Below, piece by piece: positions 9,356-18,404 of a stretch of DNA of 64,000 bases (the stretch's first letter is position 1; each line of letters starts with the position of its first letter). The stretch is from assembly GCA_016946835.1 (NCBI GenBank), contig JACVTC010000075.1, forward strand, positions 1-64,000. The letters run 5' to 3'. Origin of the DNA: Neocallimastix lanati (nom. inval.) (Eukaryota > Neocallimastigomycota > Neocallimastigomycetes > Neocallimastigales > Neocallimastigaceae). The notes under the pieces are model-generated. The model saw only the letters and a program-made list of their open reading frames with translations. It had not been told where the DNA came from and searched no databases. The position numbers were made by a program, and so were the translations under genes.

Positions 9356-9946
9356 TACTGATTATGAAAATTTTTAAAATATAAAAAAATTTTTTATATA
9401 GAATTCCTTTTCTTATAGATATATATATTCAAATAGGTTTTGTTTTTATCGTTATATCGCTATATAATTTTTGATATTATATAAAATTCTCTTTTATCAT
9501 TTTAAATATCTTAATATTTCAAACATTATAGATTACTAAACAATATTATATCATATAATAAATTATAGTTTAGTATATTATAATAAAGATTTAATTTACC
9601 ATATTACAAAATCCGAATAAAAAAATAAAAATATTAAATTTATATTTAATATTCATTTCAAATATCCTTGATTATAATAAAATACAATAATTTACTTAAA
9701 ACAGGATAGTAAATAAATAAATTTTATTTATATACATTTTTTATTAGAAAACACTAATTTTATTTTTCAAAAAAAAGAAATAAAAATGGTTATAACAACA
9801 TTAGTAAATTTTAATGAAACAATTGATTTTTATTAATTGATATAAAGACAAAATAAATTTAATAAAACAATTGATTTATTATTCATTAAAATATAAAGTC
9901 AAACTATATTTTTTTATTATAGGATAAAAAAAATATTAAAATAAAA
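9356..9946. promoter_or_regulatory. Divergent intergenic region (likely promoters both ways)
   Basis: 590 bases separate a minus-strand gene (start 9355) from a plus-strand gene (start 9947), so promoters for both should lie here. A near-repeat, AACAATTGATTTTTATTAATTGATATAAAGAC and AACAATTGATTTATTATTCATTAAAATATAAAGTC, occupies about 9818-9849 and 9866-9900. A T-run ending TTATAGG lies just before ATG 9947, as before ATG 313. No defined promoter box can be proved by eye. Confidence 0.45.
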
Positions 9947-10537
9947 ATGTCTGAGGTGGTTAAAAATTTATCTCAAAAAAGATATGATGAATTACGTCGT
10001 AATGTAATTATTGATGCTATTGACATTGTATTCAATACTATTTCAAATCAAGTTAAAATAGATAATAAGGATAAATCTTTTACAGTTAGAAAACTAACAA
10101 ATAGTATCGAATTAATTTATGATTTAAGTAGTCAAGAAAATAACGATAAAATTCCTTCGGAAATCATTAAATCAATAAAACCACGAATAAGTCATAAATT
10201 AAACAATACATTTTGTTATAAATTACCGTCTAAAAACGAAAATACAAACCTCGGAAAGGAAAGTAAAAATTCTTCTATTGTATTTTCACCATTTATTCAA
10301 AATGCTATTGAAGTTTCCCAAAATGATATAAAAATGGATGTACAATTACCAAAATCTCTTGAACATTATCATTTCTTTGTTTTTCCTTTAAATATGGATG
10401 GAAAAGAGTATATTATCACTTATGCAGAAGAAAATAAATATAGTAAACGTGAAATCATTGAAATATTACATAATAATGTATCAGTAGATAAAAATATCCT
10501 TTCTAAAGAATTAAAAGAAAAATATTATTTTAATTAA
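9947..10537 (+). CDS. Unrecognised 196-aa protein
   Basis: Intact 196-residue ORF at ATG 9947. No family recognised. The N-terminus is charged and helical-looking (KNLSQKRYDELRRNVIIDAI, residues 6-25). The middle holds an IPSEIIKSIKPRISHKLNN stretch, and the C-terminal half ends in an alternating pattern (HYHFFVFPLNMDGKEYIITY). No signal peptide, membrane segment or Cys cluster. It precedes the D5-like helicase gene on the same strand and is probably part of the same block. A small replication or transcription accessory protein is possible, but nothing in the sequence proves it. Confidence 0.6.
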   Translation: MSEVVKNLSQKRYDELRRNVIIDAIDIVFNTISNQVKIDNKDKSFTVRKLTNSIELIYDLSSQENNDKIPSEIIKSIKPRISHKLNNTFCYKLPSKNENTNLGKESKNSSIVFSPFIQNAIEVSQNDIKMDVQLPKSLEHYHFFVFPLNMDGKEYIITYAEENKYSKREIIEILHNNVSVDKNILSKELKEKYYFN

Positions 10538-10869
10538 TATGTAAATAAATAGCTAGATATTGGATAAATATCTAAGTAAATATTTTTTTTAAAATTTTTT
10601 TTGAAAACTTTAAATCACAAAAATTTTTAAAGATTTATTAAAAAAATATTTTATATTAATATATAACCTATTATTGGATAATTGAATGATTATTTCTCTT
10701 TTAATAAGTCATTATTTTATAATTAAGAAATTAAAATTTTTTTTTTAAAAATAATTATACACACATAGAAAATATTAATATTAACAATTAAAATGATTTA
10801 ATTTCTTTTAAAATGAAAAAATAATTAATATATAAATCTACAAATTTTTTAAATAGTTAAGTAAAAAAT
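10538..10869. other. Short AT-rich spacer
   Basis: 332 bases of A/T-rich DNA between two plus-strand genes. The stretch just before ATG 10870 reads AAATAGTTAAGTAAAAAAT. No gene is seen. Confidence 0.5.
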
Positions 10870-11244
10870 ATGATTTTAGTAAAAACGAAAGAATCAGAAA
10901 TTACAAATAATTATCATCCAATTATTTACTTATTAATTATACTTTTAAAGCAAAATAAGGATAAACATACAAAATGTTATCGTATGTTGAAAAAATATCT
11001 TGAAAATTATGATATCAAATTAAGTGATATTGAAAATATTAATATTCAATTAGAAAATAACGAAATAGAACATTCAAATAATTACAATAACATTTATAAT
11101 AATAATAATAACATTATAATAATAATAATAATAATACTTATAATAATAATGAATATAATAATGGTATTCATAATGATAATGGCAATAATAATGACAGTGA
11201 TAATGAAAGCAGTGACTCAGAAGAATACAATTTTGATGAAATAA
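10870..11244 (+). CDS. N-terminal segment of D5-like helicase, before a frame break
   Basis: 124-residue ORF beginning at ATG 10870. The first 75 or so residues look like real protein (helical, Lys/Glu/Asn-rich). Then a poly-Asn run turns abruptly into poly-Ile and Met-rich nonsense, which is the same AAT repeat read one base out of frame. In the frame of the downstream helicase ORF, open from 11112, the same DNA reads as Asn/Asp/Ser/Glu-rich sequence running straight into the helicase. The two ORFs are therefore best seen as one gene (10870-12848) with a single frame change inside the AAT repeat at about 11,098-11,130. The shift may be a repeat-length error, a real mutation, or a polymorphism. 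No primase (AEP) motifs are visible in this part. Confidence 0.7.
   Translation: MILVKTKESEITNNYHPIIYLLIILLKQNKDKHTKCYRMLKKYLENYDIKLSDIENINIQLENNEIEHSNNYNNIYNNNNNIIIIIIIILIIIMNIIMVFIMIMAIIMTVIMKAVTQKNTILMK
11098..11150 (+). repeat. (AAT)n microsatellite at the frame break
   Basis: Runs of AAT interrupted by AACATT and ACTT. The reading frame of the helicase gene changes inside this tract. Confidence 0.85.
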
Positions 11245-11267
11245 ATATTAATGACCTTAATTCTGTT

Positions 11268-12848
11268 TTGAAAAATTTAGAAATTAATAAAGTAAATCAG
11301 TCATCAAATCAAGAAGCAGATTATAAATATGATATTATTGATATTATTTATCAATGCATGGAAGACTATGGTTCAATGGTAGTTGATAAAGCACGATTAA
11401 TCACTATTAAAAATTATTATAGTAAATCATCTTTAACGTCTCAGATTATTTTTAACATATTTATTGTGTTATACTTAGGATATTTAGTATTTAGTGAAGA
11501 TGTATGGTATAAATTTTCATATAGTCGTCATGGATGGGAAATCATAAGTGCTTATGATCTCGCCAAGGAAATCAATATGGGATTAGTAAATAAGCTTACC
11601 AAGTTGTGTAATGAATGCCATTTTAAATTGGAAAATTTACCTACGAAATTATTTTCGTTTATGAGTGGTCATTCGGTTACATTTAAAAATTTATATCAGT
11701 TAGAAACCTTCTTCTACTTGGACAATTTTATTTCTCGAATGGATAAAAGTAAAGTTTTAAGATTTGAAGATTGTGTTTATGATTTCACCATCAATAAACC
11801 ACGACCAGGAATGCCAAAAGACTTTTGTCTTAAATCTACCAATTATAATTTTCACTCTGAAAATAAGAATAAAGTAAAAGAAGTGAAAGAATTTTTTGAA
11901 GATATTTTTGTCGACAAGGAATTGATACAGTATGTATTAAAAATTTTAGCTTCCACCCTTACTTACGGTAATAAATTGCGTGCCATTGTATTTTTTATTG
12001 GATCGGGTAGAAACGGTAAGACTACGCTTACTAACATGTTACGTCTTTCACTAGGAGATTATGCAGCAACGCCAAATGTTTCTTTATTTTTAGGAAAATC
12101 GGTTAGTGCTGATAAACCAAGTCCACAAATGGTAGATCTTAATTGTGCAAGAGTGGCCATATGTGAAGAACCAGATGCTCGTAGTATTGCTATTACAGGT
12201 GATACTAAAGCTATAACCGGTAATGTAGGCTTTATTAAAACCCGAACCTTGTATAAGGATGTTCAAGCAGTATCTGTTGATTTACTACCCATTATTAATA
12301 CAAATGACAAATTGACAATATCTAACTTAGATAATGCTTTGATTGATCGTATTCTTGTTATCCCTTTCACCCAACGATTCATAAATAAGATGAATATATC
12401 TGTCTTATCTTCAACTCAAAATATCAATAACCCTTCAATAAAAAGAGCTAATACAAGATGGCAAGGTTCTCGAGTTCAAGGTTATGCTGAAGCTTTAATT
12501 CATTTACTTATTGAAAATTATCAAGAGGATTACACCTCCCTAGAAATTCCGGAATCTGTGGTTAATGCAACCAAAAGTTTTATTATGCGTAGTGACCATA
12601 TTGCTAGATTTTTGGAAAAGAATATTGTTGATAAAAATGACAATCATGCTATTCCAATTGATGAACTTTACACCGTTTATAAGAATTGGTTTAAGCAATA
12701 CGTATCCACTCGTTCCGTATTTTATAGTTTGGAAGATTTTCGTATGGATTTAATTAAATATAGTATTCGTATCAAAAATTTATCCTCAAATTCGGATTCG
12801 GATTCTAAGAAAACCGTTGAATCCATTATTGGATACAGATTTATTTAA
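11268..12848 (+). CDS. D5-like superfamily 3 helicase (NCLDV primase-helicase family)
   Basis: 526 residues counted from a TTG codon at 11268; the frame is open from 11112 and the real N-terminus probably starts at ATG 10870. A D5_N-type block (WYKFSYSRHGWEII, about residues 80-93) is followed by the FEDCVYDF...RPGMPKDF box typical of D5-family helicases (about 165-187). The SF3 ATPase core then follows: Walker A GSGRNGKTT (~246-254), Walker B VAICEEPD (~297-304) and motif C LLPIINTNDKL (~340-350) with its sensor Asn, then an arginine-rich LIDRILVIPF. D5 proteins form hexameric helicases at replication forks of NCLDVs; similar modules occur in phages and plasmids. An N-terminal AEP primase domain, common in D5 homologues, is not seen. 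It lies near the DNA polymerase and fits a self-contained replication module. Confidence 0.92.
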   Translation: MKNLEINKVNQSSNQEADYKYDIIDIIYQCMEDYGSMVVDKARLITIKNYYSKSSLTSQIIFNIFIVLYLGYLVFSEDVWYKFSYSRHGWEIISAYDLAKEINMGLVNKLTKLCNECHFKLENLPTKLFSFMSGHSVTFKNLYQLETFFYLDNFISRMDKSKVLRFEDCVYDFTINKPRPGMPKDFCLKSTNYNFHSENKNKVKEVKEFFEDIFVDKELIQYVLKILASTLTYGNKLRAIVFFIGSGRNGKTTLTNMLRLSLGDYAATPNVSLFLGKSVSADKPSPQMVDLNCARVAICEEPDARSIAITGDTKAITGNVGFIKTRTLYKDVQAVSVDLLPIINTNDKLTISNLDNALIDRILVIPFTQRFINKMNISVLSSTQNINNPSIKRANTRWQGSRVQGYAEALIHLLIENYQEDYTSLEIPESVVNATKSFIMRSDHIARFLEKNIVDKNDNHAIPIDELYTVYKNWFKQYVSTRSVFYSLEDFRMDLIKYSIRIKNLSSNSDSDSKKTVESIIGYRFI

Positions 12849-13685
12849 TTATATTAAAAATAAAATAATGGATGATAACGTTAATTTCTTTCATTCCTTT
12901 AATATATATAATTTAAATTAATATTTGTATATATTTATTTTATATATAAAATTAACAAGGAAAAAAAATTATATTATTATATTGATATTTATTTATAATT
13001 TAAGAATATATATTGTTAAAAATTATTATTTTATTAATTATTATAAAAATAGTTTTAAAAAATTTAAAAAATTTATAATTGGTATAGTTATTTCATTAAA
13101 AATGGTAATATAAATATTTTATTTTATTTTATATAATGAAATATAATAATTTTATTCAATGATATTTATTATTCTATTAAATGATATTTGTAAACTTGTT
13201 CTTTTCATTAAAAATTTTTATTACTGAAAAAATTATTAAATTATTATATTTATATAATACAATTTTAATAGTATATTTAATTTTATTTATTTCTATTTCA
13301 TATTATTTATATTAATATTAATATTGATTAAATCATTCATTTAATGTTTTACATCAAGTTTTACTGAGTTTATTTTTTAAAATTTTAAAAAAATATAAAT
13401 TACTAAAATTACGAATCAATAATAAAAATAAAGTAAAAATATTTAAATTCAAATTCATACACATTTAATTTTAATAAAATAAAAATTGATTTTAAAAATT
13501 ATATTTATATAAGTAATGATATATATTATTCAACTATTTTTTTTTAAAATTTTGTTTATTAATTTTTTTTTATTTAATATAATATTATATAATAATTTTT
13601 TATTTATATTAAATTTATAAATGTATTTATAATTTTTTTTATAATTATTTATTTGAATTATATTTTTTTTTTTTTTTATAATATT
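12849..13685. other. Convergent AT-rich intergenic region
   Basis: About 840 bases between the ends of the helicase (+) and RPB2-like (-) genes. Over 85% A/T by eye, with homopolymer T tracts close to the RPB2 stop codon. A 62-codon ORF at 12925-13113 is Ile/Lys/Tyr-only and not credible. No gene found. Confidence 0.55.
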
Positions 13686-16600
13686 TTATTCATAAATTGA
13701 AGCACGTACTCCAATTGAATCTAAATAAGAATTCATAATATTAAAACTATTTGAAACGTTTAAAATAGTAGTTGGTGTATTACAGCAAGTGCTTAAAGTA
13801 TTTACAGAATGACATATTTCACAATATCGAATATCTATAGCATCGGTATTATTTTTAAACATATCTTGTATTATAGCATTAGTACCATGTGCTACTAAGG
13901 CATCCTTTTCCATTTCACCAATTCTTAATCCACCATTACGAGATTTTCCTTCAGTAGGTTGTTTATTAATAGAATTAACATTTCCTGTGGTACGATAAAA
14001 CATTTTTTCTTGAACTTGATGTTGTAAAGCAGTGTAGTAACAAACTCCAACAAACGCATTTCCAATAGATTTACCGGAAATTGGATCGACCATCTCTTCT
14101 AAAATTGGAATATCACTTTCAAAGAATTTGGATTCAAACGAACGTAAATCTTCGCTTTCTATAGAAGCATCAAAATACGTTCCAAATCTTTGTGGATCCA
14201 TAATCATACATTTACCAACATACATTTCAATTAAATGACCTACCGTCATTCTTGAAGGAAAAGCATGTGGATTTACAATGATATCAGGAATTACACCATA
14301 TTTTGTTCTTGGCATCATTTCTTCTAGTAATATCGAACCAATCACACCCTTCTGAGCATATCGACTTGCGAATTTATCACCTTGTTGTGGTTGATATAAA
14401 TGTCGAACTTTTACACAGCAATAGCATACATCATCCTCAATATATCTGGTACAATGATCCACAATCACAGGTTTTCTGAAAATATTTTCTACATCAGTCA
14501 CTTTATTTGAAATCACATCATATATACGAAATAGTGGTTCATTGACATTGTGAGGATTATAAGCAATTTTTGTATTTGGTTTTGGTAATCCATCTTTATA
14601 GTTTAAATTAATGTTGACTAATATTTCCCTTTTAATGTTATAGGATAAGTATTGATATCGATATTTAATATTATTAAATAATCCATCTTTAATGCTTTTA
14701 TCATTAAATATTAAACTATCCTCTTGATTGTTGCCATATGCCATGATAGCCACAATGGCATTTTGACCTCCGAATCTGTGGTATGTATTTCCAGTAGTCA
14801 CCAAAAGTGTATCATCACTTTCAATAGTAATATTTGACAAGTCAGCGAGACGGTTTCTAAATTCATTATTATTTAAAGTTAAATTTTTATCAAATTTAAT
14901 ATTTTCCGAATTCTCTTCTTTCCCATCCATTATTTCGGGGTTATTTTCATGAACACTATTCTTACTTGAATTTTCTTCAATAGAATTATCCAAAAATTCT
15001 AAATTCGAAAATAATTCACTCATATTAATATTATCTTTATTCAGTAAAAAATCTAAGGACTTATAATGACACAGTCTTCTTGATAAAATATATTCTAGCT
15101 TTGTCATACAAAATGGTCTTTGTGCATTAATTAGTCTTCTAGAATTATCATTGTATTTAAAGATGGTGCTGTCATTCGACATACACTGCTTTGTCATTCC
15201 AGCTTGAAATGTGAGTCTTGGTACATGATTATTACCAGGAAATGGCGATAAAGCACTAATTAAACCAAAAATAAAATTTGGATCAAGTTCTTCGTATTGA
15301 TAATTGATATTAATTTTATTTTCAGAAATTTCAACAAGTCTTATGCCAATTTCTTTTCCGTTTTTCTTTATTCTAATTGGTCGAAACATTCTTCCTTCAT
15401 CCGTAAATAAATAATAACTGATGTTATCGAAGACACAACTTATATAAGGATATTTCAATTTTAATACTTTATAAGTATAGTCTACTAAATCGGTAGTAGT
15501 GAATCCGATAAAACGTGTATTCAATAATACTGGATATTTTTTTCCAGTTTTTAAAGTTTTTCTTTTTTCATTAGGACTATTAGAATTACTAGTGTCACTA
15601 TCACAATAATCATCATCTCCATATTCAGAGTTACTTTGACTATTATCATTACTTTTATTTTCAGTGTTACTTTGGCTATTATCATTAATATTTTCATCTG
15701 AATTACTATTACTATTATCGTCATCTTTTTTATCTTGAGTTGTAGCATCATATATTTCATTATACTTGAATAAAAAGGGTTCAAGAATTTTTTCATCAAT
15801 AGTAAAATCTGGCCCCATTAATACAGATAATCCAAAATATTTTACAAAACCTACATCTTTGGATTCAGGAGTTTCAAATGGACAAAAATAACCGTAATCA
15901 TAAGACATACGGAGTTGAGAATTATCACTCTCTGTGTTGATGGGAATTTGAACTCTTCGTAAATGGGAAAGCTTATCGTAGTAAGAACGCTTACTTAACG
16001 TTTGCACAGAAATAGCTTCATATTCTCGGAAATAAGAACGAACTTTTCCAGATTTTACATTTCCGTACAATTTTATATTTAAATTTCTAATGAACTTATC
16101 CAGTGGTAATTTTTTATTTTCCAAAGTAAAATATTTTATGCTACGATATAAGGAATAAGGAAAGGTATCAATACGACTGTTATAATATTGAACATTTCCT
16201 TCATTATGAAATAATGATCTTGCCATTGCCAAATAAGTATAGAATTTAGTAGTTTTATCATCATATGACGAATCGTTTGATGATGATTCATTACAATGTA
16301 AGTAGTCTGGAGTAAAGTAGCTATCGATCATTCTATCGACCATGGATAATATTTTATTATGACTTTCGGAACGACGAGCTATAATAGATTGTAATGTTTC
16401 TTCAGGAAATGAATCCGGAATAATAATATTAATATCTTTAGGTAAATTTTTACCAATCACCACCGATACGATTATATTTTTAATTTCATCCAAGGAAAGC
16501 GAAGGATTCAAATGATGAAGAATATACACCAATGATATACTTTGTCTTTCATGCGACTTAATTCCTTTTATACGTAACTCTTGGAAAAATAATGAATAAT

Positions 16601-17219
16601 AAACTCTAATATCTAATAAGGTATATCTTTTCATATTGCTTAATTTTTTTTCTCGACTTTTATTTGAAAATCTAAAATGGATATCAATATTAGTGTATTC
16701 ATTGTTTAAATCCACATAATTTTCATTCCCTAAATTATAGTAATCCAATTTAACCTTTTCCTTTTTTTCTTTACTTCTTGTAGATTGCTTTAACATAATC
16801 TTTTTTAAATATACAATGTAACTATAATCGGTAAACATCTCCAGAGATTGAAATTTTCCTTTTTCATTACATTCCTTATACTCAATGCGATCCTCCTTAT
16901 AAACAAAAAAAGGTGTACAAAATATCTCTTGTGAAATAATCACTTTTTCAATCCCATCTACAACGAATACTCCGTCGATTGGTGCTGGTATTTTAATTTC
17001 ATAATCATCATGAATTAATGATATATAGTATGTCTTTTTCTCTACCATCAAATGATCATACTCTACCTCTGGAATAGAAATAGTCAAAGGATTTAATTTA
17101 GGTAGCTTTTTTTCTAAAAATACTTTAATATCATACAACTTTTTTATAAATAATTTATCTATATTAGCATAGACATTACATTGATTTATAAATTTTGCCA
17201 AATAATTATTCTCGCTCAT
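13686..17219 (-). CDS. DNA-directed RNA polymerase second-largest subunit (RPB2-like)
   Basis: 1,177 uninterrupted residues, normal length for RPB2, ATG at 17219. Signatures in order: YGYFCPFETPES (about 443), QAGMTKQCM (about 680), GQNAIVAIMAYGNNQEDS (about 820), GDKFASRYAQKGVIG (about 948), NPHAFPSRMTVGHLIE (about 983), the GKSRNGGLRIGEMEKDALVAHG-type block (about 1,100-1,122) and a C-terminal zinc site with CEICHS and CC (about 1,137-1,152). Two acidic Asn/Ser insertions interrupt variable regions (about 490-550 and 735-780). It forms the catalytic core with the largest subunit, whose C-terminal part is encoded at 2963-4465. Divergence and gene context suggest a viral or plasmid-type enzyme, not the nuclear RPB2; a tree would settle this. 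Its start codon overlaps that of the divergent glycosylase gene. Confidence 0.95.
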   Translation of the reverse strand: MSENNYLAKFINQCNVYANIDKLFIKKLYDIKVFLEKKLPKLNPLTISIPEVEYDHLMVEKKTYYISLIHDDYEIKIPAPIDGVFVVDGIEKVIISQEIFCTPFFVYKEDRIEYKECNEKGKFQSLEMFTDYSYIVYLKKIMLKQSTRSKEKKEKVKLDYYNLGNENYVDLNNEYTNIDIHFRFSNKSREKKLSNMKRYTLLDIRVYYSLFFQELRIKGIKSHERQSISLVYILHHLNPSLSLDEIKNIIVSVVIGKNLPKDINIIIPDSFPEETLQSIIARRSESHNKILSMVDRMIDSYFTPDYLHCNESSSNDSSYDDKTTKFYTYLAMARSLFHNEGNVQYYNSRIDTFPYSLYRSIKYFTLENKKLPLDKFIRNLNIKLYGNVKSGKVRSYFREYEAISVQTLSKRSYYDKLSHLRRVQIPINTESDNSQLRMSYDYGYFCPFETPESKDVGFVKYFGLSVLMGPDFTIDEKILEPFLFKYNEIYDATTQDKKDDDNSNSNSDENINDNSQSNTENKSNDNSQSNSEYGDDDYCDSDTSNSNSPNEKRKTLKTGKKYPVLLNTRFIGFTTTDLVDYTYKVLKLKYPYISCVFDNISYYLFTDEGRMFRPIRIKKNGKEIGIRLVEISENKININYQYEELDPNFIFGLISALSPFPGNNHVPRLTFQAGMTKQCMSNDSTIFKYNDNSRRLINAQRPFCMTKLEYILSRRLCHYKSLDFLLNKDNINMSELFSNLEFLDNSIEENSSKNSVHENNPEIMDGKEENSENIKFDKNLTLNNNEFRNRLADLSNITIESDDTLLVTTGNTYHRFGGQNAIVAIMAYGNNQEDSLIFNDKSIKDGLFNNIKYRYQYLSYNIKREILVNINLNYKDGLPKPNTKIAYNPHNVNEPLFRIYDVISNKVTDVENIFRKPVIVDHCTRYIEDDVCYCCVKVRHLYQPQQGDKFASRYAQKGVIGSILLEEMMPRTKYGVIPDIIVNPHAFPSRMTVGHLIEMYVGKCMIMDPQRFGTYFDASIESEDLRSFESKFFESDIPILEEMVDPISGKSIGNAFVGVCYYTALQHQVQEKMFYRTTGNVNSINKQPTEGKSRNGGLRIGEMEKDALVAHGTNAIIQDMFKNNTDAIDIRYCEICHSVNTLSTCCNTPTTILNVSNSFNIMNSYLDSIGVRASIYE

Positions 17220-17220
17220 G
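17217..17220. other. Overlapping divergent start codons (CATG)
   Basis: The palindrome CATG holds the minus-strand ATG of the RPB2-like gene (17219-17217) and the plus-strand ATG of the glycosylase gene (17218-17220). There is no intergenic DNA, so each promoter must lie inside the other's coding sequence unless starts are further in. The next in-frame Met of the glycosylase ORF sits only at its conserved first motif, so a later start would remove much of the domain. Confidence 0.85.
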
Positions 17221-17835
17221 TCATGGAATGATTTCTTTATTAAAAATTCAAAATTAATTAATCATATATTAAATCAGTTGAAAACAACGTATTACACACC
17301 ACCCTTGGAAGAAATATTTGCTATTTTTAAATATATACCATTGGAGAAAGTTAAAGTGGTGATGATTGGTGATGAACCCTACCAAAAATCATGTGATAGA
17401 AGCGATATTGCATTTGCAACACGAAATTCCACTCCTCCTCTTCTATTGAAGCGTATATTTCAAAATATGGAAAGTACGGTAACTTCTTTTAAACGACCAA
17501 TAGATTACCATTTAGATCAATGGCTTAAAAATGGAATATTTTTATGCAATTTTTGTTTTACCCGTCCTGTAGTCGATACTATTCCTTTTCATTATTACCT
17601 TCTATGGGAACCGTTCATTAACAATTTAGTACAATATATCTCTAATCATCATTCTGTGGTTTTCTTATTATTTGGCTCTAAAGCCATTTCTTTACGTAAA
17701 TCAATTAATGAAATAAAATCTTCGGTAGTCGAAGTTCCTCATCCAATCAATGAATATACTAAATTTAAAAATTCAAAATGCTTCATTAAAGCAAGAGAAC
17801 TTGCTGGTGAAATTGGTTTTACTTTTGAATGGTAA
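17218..17835 (+). CDS. Uracil-DNA glycosylase family protein, altered active site
   Basis: 205 residues, family-1 uracil-DNA glycosylase fold by motif order. Where active enzymes have GQDPYH, this has IGDEPYQ (about residues 50-56), with the catalytic Asp replaced by Glu and the His by Gln. The uracil-binding LLLN motif appears as IFLCNFCFT, with the Asn kept (about 108). The closing HPSPLS loop is HPINEY, with its His kept (about 182). In poxviruses a glycosylase homologue doubles as a structural part of the polymerase processivity factor; a similar non-enzymatic role is plausible here but inferred. The protein is slightly short at the N-terminus. It lies head-to-head with the RPB2-like gene and next to the capping enzyme gene. 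Confidence 0.85.
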   Translation: MSWNDFFIKNSKLINHILNQLKTTYYTPPLEEIFAIFKYIPLEKVKVVMIGDEPYQKSCDRSDIAFATRNSTPPLLLKRIFQNMESTVTSFKRPIDYHLDQWLKNGIFLCNFCFTRPVVDTIPFHYYLLWEPFINNLVQYISNHHSVVFLLFGSKAISLRKSINEIKSSVVEVPHPINEYTKFKNSKCFIKARELAGEIGFTFEW

Positions 17836-18404
17836 AAACAGTGAAAATATTTGTATATATATATATTTTTTTTAATTTATTAATAATATTTTATAAATAA
17901 AATGTACAAAAATTATAAAATAATTAATAATAAATTTAATAATAAAAATATTTTTTTTAAAAACCAAAAACCAAAAACCAAAAAAAAAATATTTATATAT
18001 ATATTTATAAATGTTAAAGAAAATTTTATGTTAATAATTTTTTAAAATTTTAAAATAACCAAATAAAAAATTGTATTATTTTATATATTTATATTTTTTT
18101 ATTATAACTCAAAAATATTAAAAATTTTTTTTATAATCATAAAATAAAGATATAATATATGAGTCATACATTTATAAATTGATATTTCTGTATTTCATAT
18201 TTATTAATTAAAAAATAGAAAATAAAAATATTTATTTATTCATAATATTAAACATTTATTTATATATTCGTAAATTGTGTATTCTTAAATTTTTTATAAA
18301 TTTATTTTATAAAAATAAATATTTTTTAAATAAAATAGTAATGGAAAATATTTATACTTTATATATACGAATATTAAGTATTTAAATTTATAAAAAAAAT
18401 TATT
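17836..18404. other. AT-rich spacer
   Basis: 570 bases between two plus-strand genes. It contains a small tandem repeat of ACCAAAA (about 17,961-17,983) and A/T tracts. No gene is seen. Confidence 0.55.

Noticed and set aside
12925-13113. 62-residue ORF between helicase and RPB2 genes
   Set aside because: Only Ile/Lys/Tyr/Asn codons expected from AT-rich noncoding DNA.
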